From NCBI GenBank assembly GCA_031272365.1, contig JAISTX010000022.1:1-45086 (forward strand): DNA of 45,086 bases, in the 5' to 3' direction. Of this stretch, positions 35,920 to 42,157 are shown one piece after another. The DNA is from Eubacteriales Family XIII. Incertae Sedis bacterium (GTDB lineage: Bacteria > Bacillota > Clostridia > Peptostreptococcales > Anaerovoracaceae). Below the pieces are notes generated by a model, which worked only from the letters and a program-made list of their open reading frames with translations, searched no databases and was not told the DNA's origin. Every line of letters begins with the position of its first letter. Within the stretch, counting starts at the first letter, position 1. The position numbers and the translations under genes were made by a program.

Positions 35920-36837
35920 TCAAGGCCTATCCGCCGGTTTCGTCGGAAAAAGTTGTCGAAGCGCGGCCTGCTGTTTGCCAAAGCATTTGGCCCGGATTTG
36001 CAGACGCCGCCCCAACCGCGCCGCAAGGTTCTCTGCGAACACTCGGAAGGAGTCCTTGTCGTAGAGCTGAATGGTGCTCAGCATCATCACGTCTATCCCT
36101 TGCCGCTCCAAGACGGACGCCCGCTGCAAGTCTTTGCCCTGCTTCTCCTCCGTTCCGTGGAAGGCGCGGCTCTGATACTCCACAGCGACGTTCTCCTTCC
36201 CATAGAACAGGTCCGCAAAACAGCAATGTTGCCCCAGCTGCCGGGCAAACCCCGGCGTCAACGCGATTTCGTGATTGAACGTCGCACCGCTCAGTCCGTA
36301 GCCGCCCCAAATCGCTGGCAACGTCAAGGCCATATAGGCCAGAGACTCCATGATGGAGCCGCTTCCATCCGCCAAATACTTAAGAGCCTTCTCGGCATTG
36401 CGATGCCCGCGATGCCCTCCAGTCTGTGCAACCAGCGCCGCAATTTTTCGCTTTGTGGTGCGCGCCATTTCCGGCCTGCCGACGCTATGCCCGCACATTT
36501 GCAGGCCGAGCAGCACAAGGCGCACGGTGTCGAGCGTCTCCGCCATCTGCAGGAATGTCAGCTCGGGCGAAGCCACCCAAAGCCCCTCCCCATCGATCAG
36601 AATGCTGCCGTGGGGCAAAGCCAGTTTCGAGTGATGCGAGACACGCCCTTTCACGTCGAATCGTGAGCCCGCCCTGAAAAAACATACGTCGGAGGGGCGT
36701 GTCTTCACGCCGATATTCCCGCCATCGCCTTCGCAGGCATCCTTGCGGGCACCTCCGTTGACGTCCCCGAGGATCCACTCGAGATTCGGGATCTTCCAAT
36801 ATTCTGCTGCTGCTCTGTGGCTGATATAGTATTTCAT
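35920..36837 (-). CDS. Stand-alone VSR/DUF559-like nuclease with AbiEi-like N-terminal region
   Basis: The 305-aa protein has a C-terminal fold with the residue pattern of DUF559/VSR-type PD-(D/E)xK nucleases: 'GSGSIMESLAYM' (E164), 'FADLFY' (D209), 'VAVEYQSRAFH' (E220, Q222, H227), 'KDLQRASVLERQGIDVMML' (D236, R239). The N-terminal half ('YYISHRAAAEYW', 'LWVASPELTFLQMA') recalls AbiEi-type or coriobacterial proteins often found in defence or mobile settings. No methylase or antitoxin gene accompanies it. The gene is less G+C-rich than its neighbours and is bracketed by two copies of the 122-bp element, which suggests acquisition. The ATG at 36837 has a full promoter ending exactly there. Function is inferred from fold motifs only. 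Confidence 0.65.
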   Translation of the reverse strand: MKYYISHRAAAEYWKIPNLEWILGDVNGGARKDACEGDGGNIGVKTRPSDVCFFRAGSRFDVKGRVSHHSKLALPHGSILIDGEGLWVASPELTFLQMAETLDTVRLVLLGLQMCGHSVGRPEMARTTKRKIAALVAQTGGHRGHRNAEKALKYLADGSGSIMESLAYMALTLPAIWGGYGLSGATFNHEIALTPGFARQLGQHCCFADLFYGKENVAVEYQSRAFHGTEEKQGKDLQRASVLERQGIDVMMLSTIQLYDKDSFRVFAENLAARLGRRLQIRAKCFGKQQAALRQLFPTKPADRP

Positions 36838-36872
36838 GCCCTCATAATAACATCAATTACCTGTAATGTCAA
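36837..36872 (-). promoter_or_regulatory. Leaderless promoter of the nuclease gene
   Basis: Read on the minus strand: TTGACA (36872 to 36867), a 17-bp spacer ending in TGT, TATTAT (36849 to 36844), six bases, then the ATG at 36837. Both hexamers and the extended TGn are near consensus, and +1 falls on the A of the ATG. This is the clearest of the five leaderless arrangements in the window. Confidence 0.75.
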
Positions 36873-36909
36873 ATATTACTATATAAAACAAATTCGCCTT
36901 GCTCTCGCT

Positions 36910-37031
36910 GCTGTGCAACATCGCAGCTAATGCGGTATGTCGCAGCCGATTTTGTGCAGGAGAACAAATAATGCGGTATGTTTTCGGATCTGTGCGCGGA
37001 AAAATACCGCATTACTTGCTGCGTTGCACAT
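36910..37031 (+). repeat. 122-bp element with inverted ends, copy 2
   Basis: This is the second copy of the element at 35773-35894, in the same orientation with one mismatch and no gaps. It lies upstream of both the nuclease promoter (leftward) and the truA leader promoter (rightward). Its last bases, GTTGCACA, fall 15-16 bp from the truA-leader -10, so the element may supply part of that promoter's -35 region. Confidence 0.85.
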
Positions 37032-37041
37032 CGGGTTGTCG

Positions 37042-37057
37042 TGGTATCATATGCCTA
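37042..37057 (+). promoter_or_regulatory. Leaderless extended -10 promoter of the truA operon
   Basis: TGG plus TATCAT (37045-37050) is an extended -10. The seventh base after the hexamer is the A of ATG 37057, the first codon of a short leader ORF. A TTGCAC at 37024-37029, at the end of the 122-bp element, could be a closely spaced -35 (15 bp). Confidence 0.5.
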
Positions 37058-37128
37058 TGCAAGGAGGATCTTTGAGTGGACAGGAACAGCTGCAGCGGCC
37101 GGGGCGGCAGATTTCTCAGGCGGGGTGA
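37057..37128 (+). CDS. 23-codon leader ORF upstream of truA
   Basis: A short frame runs from ATG 37057 to TGA 37126-37128, three bases before the truA ATG. It encodes a polar, Gln/Gly-rich peptide ('QGGSLSGQEQLQRPG'). A strong AAGGAGG (37061-37067) lies inside it and would serve an in-frame TTG at 37072. It can thus be read from either start: leaderless from the ATG or with a Shine-Dalgarno site from the TTG. Its likely role is translational coupling to truA. No homologue is known to me, and it may be only an untranslated leader. Confidence 0.45.
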   Translation: MQGGSLSGQEQLQRPGRQISQAG

Positions 37129-37131
37129 CCC

Positions 37132-37929
37132 ATGCGCAACGTGCTTCTGACGATCGCCTATGACGGGACCGGGTTTTCCGGGTGGCAGCGGCAGCCGGGG
37201 CGGCGCACCGTGCAGGGGGAGCTGGAGCGCGCGCTTTCGCGCATCTGCGCGGAGGAAGTGACGCTCCACGGCACCTCGCGCACGGACGCGGGAGTGCACG
37301 CGCTCGGCCAGCGCGCCTCGTTTTCGGGGGATTTCGGTATCCCGGCAAACCGCATCCCGATCGCGGCCAACGCCCTGCTCGAGGACATCCACATCCTCGA
37401 GGCGCAGGACGTCCCCGAGGGCTTCCACGCGCGGTTCGACGCGAAGCGGAAGACGTATTTCTACCGCCTCGCCTACGAGGGGCCGCCGGTGCCCGACGAG
37501 GGGTCCGGGGCGGCGGAGCCGTCGCTGCGGCATGTTTTTATGCGAAATTATTTCTACTGGTTGCAAGATTTGCCGAATATCGGTAAGATGGAGGAAGCTG
37601 CGAAGCTTGTTGTGGGGACGCACGATTTCGCCGCGTTTCAATCGGCGGGTGGAACGCCAAGGGAAACGACGGTGCGCACGATTTCCGAGCTGCGCGTGTT
37701 TGCGCGGGGCCGGACGTTGTCGCCGGCGGTCGAGGAAATCGACGTGGAAGTCACAGGCGATGGGTTTCTGTACAATATGGTGCGGATACTCGTGGGGACG
37801 CTGGTGGAAATCGGGCTTGGGCAGAGACAGCCGGAGGAAGCAGGGAGCATCCTCTCGTCCAGGGACAGGGGGAGGGCCGGGCATACGGCGCCTCCGCAGG
37901 GTCTGTATTTAAAGGAAGTATTTTTTTGA
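37132..37929 (+). CDS. truA: tRNA pseudouridine(38-40) synthase
   Basis: The 265-aa protein is a complete TruA. It begins 'LLTIAYDGTGFSGWQRQ', has the catalytic Asp52 in 'GTSRTDAGVHA', 'ARFDAKRKTYFYRL' and 'GDGFLYNMVRILVGTLVEIG', and ends 'APPQGLYLKEVFF'. It modifies the anticodon stem of many tRNAs. It leads a tight plus-strand operon; its TGA overlaps the TTG start of the next gene. Confidence 0.95.
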   Translation: MRNVLLTIAYDGTGFSGWQRQPGRRTVQGELERALSRICAEEVTLHGTSRTDAGVHALGQRASFSGDFGIPANRIPIAANALLEDIHILEAQDVPEGFHARFDAKRKTYFYRLAYEGPPVPDEGSGAAEPSLRHVFMRNYFYWLQDLPNIGKMEEAAKLVVGTHDFAAFQSAGGTPRETTVRTISELRVFARGRTLSPAVEEIDVEVTGDGFLYNMVRILVGTLVEIGLGQRQPEEAGSILSSRDRGRAGHTAPPQGLYLKEVFF

Positions 37930-39668
37930 GAGAAGACAGGGTACCGGAACAGCATATCACTTCTTTGGAAGACGTTCGTCTGTTCCTTGATTCCACGGCG
38001 GTCTATACTTACGTCGTCGACGACGCCACCGATGAGATCCTCATGGTCAACGAGTACTACGCGCGCAATATGGGCGTCGACCGCGCGCGCATGGAGGGCC
38101 GGAAGTGCTGGGAGTGCGTCACGGCCGAGGGCCGCTGCGACTTCTGCCCGCGCAACCTGACGGAGGAGGAGCGGGCCGTGCAGGCGCCGGGCCCGTGCAT
38201 CGTCGAGGCCTTCAACCCGACGCTCGGCGTCTGGGGCAAGTGGACGGGGCAAAGGGTCCCCTGGACCGACGGGCGCCCCGCCTACATCATGACCTTCGTC
38301 GACATCAGCAGCGAGGTCCTGCTGCGCGAGCAGCTCACGCACCTCGCCTACTACGACCGGCGCATGAACATCCCGAACCGCGCCAAGATCGAGAAGGACC
38401 TCGCGGAAAGGCCCGACAACAATTTCTGCCTCATCGCCTTCGACTACATCTCGCTCCGCTACATCAACGACGCCTACGGGCGGATCCTCGTGGACAACCT
38501 GCTCGAGGCCGTCGTGAGCTGGATCAAGAGCTTCGAGCTGCAAAACTATGAAATCTACCGCGTGGACAGCGACGAGTTCTGCCTGCTGTTCGACGACGCG
38601 GACATGATGAGCGCGAGCGGCCTCGCCGACCGGCTCTTCGAGCGTTTCCAGGAGTCGTGGGAGATCGAGACCGCGGCCGGCCAGACGACGCTCTCCTGCC
38701 GCATCGCCGTCTGCGTCATCGACGGGCGCCTCGGCTTCAAGAGCCCCGAGGACATCCTGTCCATCGTCGACCGCACGCTCGAGATCGCGAAGGAGACCGG
38801 CGCGGTCGCCATCTACAACCAGGACATGGACGACGTCATCAAGCGCGACCTCGCGCTCGAGGTCAGCCTGAAAAACTGCGTCGAGGACGGCATGAGGGGC
38901 TTCGAGGTCTACTTCCAGCCGATCATCGACCCCCGCCGCGAGAAATGGATCGGCGTGGAGGCCCTCTGCCGGTGGAACAGCCCCGACTTCGGCCGCGTCC
39001 CGCCGCTCGTCTTCATTCGCATCGCGGAGCAGATCGGCGTCATCAACAAGCTCGGCTACTGGGTGCTGGACACCGCGATCGGCATCTGCTCCAAGCTGGA
39101 GCTGCAGAAGGTGCCGGACTTCTTCCTGGACGTCAACCTCTCCCCCTCGCAGATGGCGGACGAGACGCTCATCGGCAAGGTCCTCATGTCGCTGCAGCGG
39201 CACGGCTTCCCGCCGGGCAACCTCTCCCTCGAGGTCACCGAGAGCGAGCGCTTCACGGACAGCGACTACCCGCACACGACGGTGGAGCGGCTGAAGTCGC
39301 TGGAGGTCAAGATCGCGCTCGACGACTTCGGCACGGGCTACTCCAATTTCAACAACCTCAGGAACCTGCCCGTGAGCATCCTCAAAACCGAGAAGCAGTT
39401 CATCGACAACATCGCCTACGACGAGTACCAGCAGTTCCTGCTGAAGATCCTCGTCGAGCTCGCGAAGGCCGCGGACATGAGCCTGATCGCGGAGGGCGTG
39501 GAGACGCCAGAGCAGATGGTGGAGCTGCTCAACAACGGCGCGGACTATTTCCAGGGGTACCTGTTCGCCCGGCCGCTGTCCGCGACGGAGCTCGCGGACA
39601 ACGTGCACCGGTTCTACGAAAGGGACGAGTTTTTGCATGCAGTAAGGGAGCAGATGGCAAATGGCTGA
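37926..39668 (+). CDS. PAS / degenerate GGDEF / EAL c-di-GMP phosphodiesterase
   Basis: The 580-aa cytosolic protein has a PAS-like domain (about 15-135) with four cysteines, C61-x2-C64 and C71-x2-C74, then a GGDEF domain (about 145-295) whose active site reads VDSDEF (213-218) instead of GGDEF. An EAL domain follows (about 305-565) with catalytic and metal residues in place: E345-A-L, N404 in 'VNLSPSQ', E436 in 'LEVTES', D466-D467 in 'LDDFGTGYS', K487, E523 in 'AEGVET'. It should degrade c-di-GMP, with the GGDEF domain at most regulatory. The Cys cluster could sense redox state or metal. The start is TTG 37926 (TTGA overlap with truA) behind AAAGGAAG. Confidence 0.85.
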   Translation: MREDRVPEQHITSLEDVRLFLDSTAVYTYVVDDATDEILMVNEYYARNMGVDRARMEGRKCWECVTAEGRCDFCPRNLTEEERAVQAPGPCIVEAFNPTLGVWGKWTGQRVPWTDGRPAYIMTFVDISSEVLLREQLTHLAYYDRRMNIPNRAKIEKDLAERPDNNFCLIAFDYISLRYINDAYGRILVDNLLEAVVSWIKSFELQNYEIYRVDSDEFCLLFDDADMMSASGLADRLFERFQESWEIETAAGQTTLSCRIAVCVIDGRLGFKSPEDILSIVDRTLEIAKETGAVAIYNQDMDDVIKRDLALEVSLKNCVEDGMRGFEVYFQPIIDPRREKWIGVEALCRWNSPDFGRVPPLVFIRIAEQIGVINKLGYWVLDTAIGICSKLELQKVPDFFLDVNLSPSQMADETLIGKVLMSLQRHGFPPGNLSLEVTESERFTDSDYPHTTVERLKSLEVKIALDDFGTGYSNFNNLRNLPVSILKTEKQFIDNIAYDEYQQFLLKILVELAKAADMSLIAEGVETPEQMVELLNNGADYFQGYLFARPLSATELADNVHRFYERDEFLHAVREQMANG

Positions 39669-40563
39669 TTTTTTCAATAACATGCTGGAGGAGCGCGGGA
39701 CCGTGCTGCTCGACTGCGCGCTCGGGACGTCGATGATGGCCGCGGGCGTGGTGCGCGCCGGCGAGCGCACCGACAAGCCGAACCTCACGCACCCGGACGT
39801 GGTCCTGGGCCACTACCGGAGCAACATCGCGGCGGGCGCGGACATCCTCAAGGCCAACACCTTCGGCATCGGCCTGCTCAAAGCCGACGAGGCGAAGGAC
39901 GGGTACAACAATATGGACGCCTTGCGCGCCGGCCTGAGGCTTGCGCGGCAGGCCGCGGAGGAAGGCGGGGTGGGCGGCAAGCGCATCTACGTCGAATTCG
40001 ACCTCGGCCCCCTCGGGGAGCTGGTCGGCTTCACGGACGGGCTCGAGCACGACCGGGCGCGGGAGCTCTTCGCCGGGGCCGTGCGCGCGGCCATGGAGGA
40101 GGCCCCGGACCTCATGAACATCGAGACGATGTCGGACATCGAGGAGGTGAAGGACGCCCTCTGGGCGATCCGGACCTACGCGCCGGGCCTGCCCGTCAGC
40201 TGCTCGATGACCTTCGACGCCGGCGGCCACACGTTCATGGGCGCGACGCCGGCGATGTTCGCGGAGGCGATGCGGGATTTGGACCTGGACGCCATCGGCA
40301 TGAACTGCTCGATCGGGCCGGATGAGATGGCCGGCATCTTCCCAGAGCTGATCGAAGCGGCGGGGGGCACCCCCGTCTTCGCGAAGCCGAACGCGGGGCT
40401 CCCGAAGGTCGTGGACGGGAAGGCGGTCTACGAGATGACGCCGGAGAGTTTCACCGCCGGCATGAAAAAGATACTGGACCAGGGCGTGCGCATCGTGGGC
40501 GGCTGCTGCGGCACCACCCCCGAGATGATCGCAGCCCTGGGGCGTATGATAGGGAAGATATGA
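39661..40563 (+). CDS. Homocysteine S-methyltransferase family protein
   Basis: The 300-aa protein is a single (beta/alpha)8 homocysteine-methyltransferase domain, like the first module of MetH. The zinc cysteines are C216 in 'IGMNCSIGP' and C282-C283 in 'VGGCCGTTPE'. The start reads 'VLLDCALGTSMM' and 'ILKANTFG' follows. Such short forms can take methyl groups from S-methylmethionine, betaine or a partner corrinoid protein. No B12 domain is attached and the methyl donor is unknown. The ATG at 39661 overlaps the phosphodiesterase gene by 8 bases. Confidence 0.83.
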   Translation: MADFFNNMLEERGTVLLDCALGTSMMAAGVVRAGERTDKPNLTHPDVVLGHYRSNIAAGADILKANTFGIGLLKADEAKDGYNNMDALRAGLRLARQAAEEGGVGGKRIYVEFDLGPLGELVGFTDGLEHDRARELFAGAVRAAMEEAPDLMNIETMSDIEEVKDALWAIRTYAPGLPVSCSMTFDAGGHTFMGATPAMFAEAMRDLDLDAIGMNCSIGPDEMAGIFPELIEAAGGTPVFAKPNAGLPKVVDGKAVYEMTPESFTAGMKKILDQGVRIVGGCCGTTPEMIAALGRMIGKI

Positions 40564-40581
40564 TAGGAAAGGAGTGTTTCT

Positions 40582-41043
40582 ATGGATAGGCCCAGCTGGG
40601 ACGAGTATTTCATGGGGATCGCGAAGCTCACGGCGGAGCGGTCGACGTGCCTCCGGCGCCGGGTCGGCGCGGTGATCGTGCAGGACAAGCACGTCGTCGC
40701 GACCGGCTACAACGGCGCGCCGCGCGGCATCGACCATTGCGCGGAGCGCGGCGGCTGCCTGCGCGAGGAGCTCGGCATCCCGTCGGGCGAGCGGCACGAG
40801 CTGTGCCGCGCCCTGCACGCGGAGCAGAACGCGATCATCCAGGCGGCCACCTTCGGCCACAGCATCGAGCGGTCCACGATCTACATCACGCACCAGCCGT
40901 GCATCATCTGCGCCAAGATGATCATCAACGCGGGCATCGAGAAGATCATCGTGGCGGAGGGCTACCCGGACCCGTACGCGACGGAGATCCTCGACGAGGC
41001 GGGCCTGCAGATCATCTCCCTGGAGGCTGAAGAGGAGGAATGA
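40582..41043 (+). CDS. dCMP deaminase
   Basis: The 153-aa cytidine/deoxycytidylate deaminase has the zinc site H79-A-E81 ('LHAEQNAII') and C107-x2-C110 ('QPCIICAK'), plus the 'TGYNGAPRG' segment typical of dCMP deaminases (ComEB-like). It supplies dUMP for thymidylate synthesis. GGAAAGGAG precedes ATG 40582. Its TGA overlaps the next ATG. Confidence 0.92.
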   Translation: MDRPSWDEYFMGIAKLTAERSTCLRRRVGAVIVQDKHVVATGYNGAPRGIDHCAERGGCLREELGIPSGERHELCRALHAEQNAIIQAATFGHSIERSTIYITHQPCIICAKMIINAGIEKIIVAEGYPDPYATEILDEAGLQIISLEAEEEE

Positions 41044-42113
41044 TGGCGCCCGAGCGGGTACAACAGATCACGCTCCTCCTCCTGGCGCTTGCCATCGGCA
41101 TCGGCATCGTCATGACGCCCCTGTCCATGCGGCTCGCGAAGCGCTTCGGCTTCATCGACACGCCGGACGACGACCGGCGCATGCACACGAAGCCAGTGCC
41201 CTGCTTCGGCGGGTTCGCGATCATCATCGCTTTCGCCGCCTCCATCCTGATCTGCGAGAAGCTCGTGCTGGCCCGGTTCCACTGGCCGTTCGACGCGCCG
41301 GCCTCGATCGACAAGCTCAACGCGGCGCTCATCGGCGGCATCGTCATGTTCGTGATCGGCGCGGTCGACGACCGGAGGAACCTCCGGTGGCGCGTCAAGC
41401 TCGGCGGCCAGGCCGCCAGCGCGGTCATCGCGTTCGCGCTCGGCGTCCGCATCCCGGCGTTCACCGTGCTCGGATGGCATTTCGACACGGACTCCCCCGT
41501 GAGCTTCATCCTCACGGTGCTGTGGATCGTCGCCATCACGAACATGATCAACCTCATCGACGGGCTGGACGGCCTCGCGGCCGGCGTATCCGGCATCGCG
41601 GCGCTCGCGATCGGTTATTCGGCCTATATCAACGGGCTGTACGTCGTGACGTTTTCCATGATCATCCTTGCGGGCGCGGCCCTGGGCTTCCTGCCGTTCA
41701 ACTTCCACCCCGCCCGGTCCTTCATGGGCGACGGCGGCGCGATGTTCCTCGGCTTCATGCTCGCGGGCATCTCGATCATCGGCCCCGCGAAAGGCGCGAC
41801 GATCATGGCGGTCATCGCGCCCGTCCTCGTGCTCGGCGTGCCGGTCTTCGACGTCGCCTTCGCGATGTTCCGCCGCGCGGTCAAGGGGCGGCCGATCTTC
41901 GCGCCCGACAAGGGGCATCTGCACCACCAGCTCGCGCGCATCGGCATCGGGCAGCGGCGCTCGGTGCTCATGCTCTACGGCATCAGCGGCATCATGGGGA
42001 TCGCCGCGATCGTCTTCACGCGCGACCTCTACCTCGAAGCGGCCGGGCTGTTTCTCATCGCTGTCGTCTTTATCCTCGTACTGATATGGGGCTGGAATAA
42101 ACCGAAAAATTGA
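41040..42113 (+). CDS. Undecaprenyl-phosphate GlcNAc-1-phosphate transferase (WecA/TagO type)
   Basis: The 357-aa polytopic protein (about 10-11 segments) is in the MraY/WecA family. Visible motifs are '[19 protein letters not shown]' near the start, '[14 protein letters not shown]', '[14 protein letters not shown]', '[13 protein letters not shown]' and the 'GHLHHQL' His motif of the polyprenyl-phosphate GlcNAc branch. It starts a lipid-linked glycan such as wall teichoic acid or another cell-surface polymer. ATG 41040 lies close behind GGAGGA and overlaps the dCMP deaminase stop; a second in-frame ATG follows at 41043. Confidence 0.88.
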   Translation: MMAPERVQQITLLLLALAIGIGIVMTPLSMRLAKRFGFIDTPDDDRRMHTKPVPCFGGFAIIIAFAASILICEKLVLARFHWPFDAPASIDKLNAALIGGIVMFVIGAVDDRRNLRWRVKLGGQAASAVIAFALGVRIPAFTVLGWHFDTDSPVSFILTVLWIVAITNMINLIDGLDGLAAGVSGIAALAIGYSAYINGLYVVTFSMIILAGAALGFLPFNFHPARSFMGDGGAMFLGFMLAGISIIGPAKGATIMAVIAPVLVLGVPVFDVAFAMFRRAVKGRPIFAPDKGHLHHQLARIGIGQRRSVLMLYGISGIMGIAAIVFTRDLYLEAAGLFLIAVVFILVLIWGWNKPKN

Positions 42114-42157
42114 AAAGCAAGCAGAAGTAGGAGTTTAAGGGGAAGGAGAGAAAGAAG

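Noticed and set aside
35753-36064. Short plus-strand open frames through the 122-bp element
   Set aside because: They run through inverted repeats and antisense to the nuclease gene, have no start signals and differ between copies outside the repeat.
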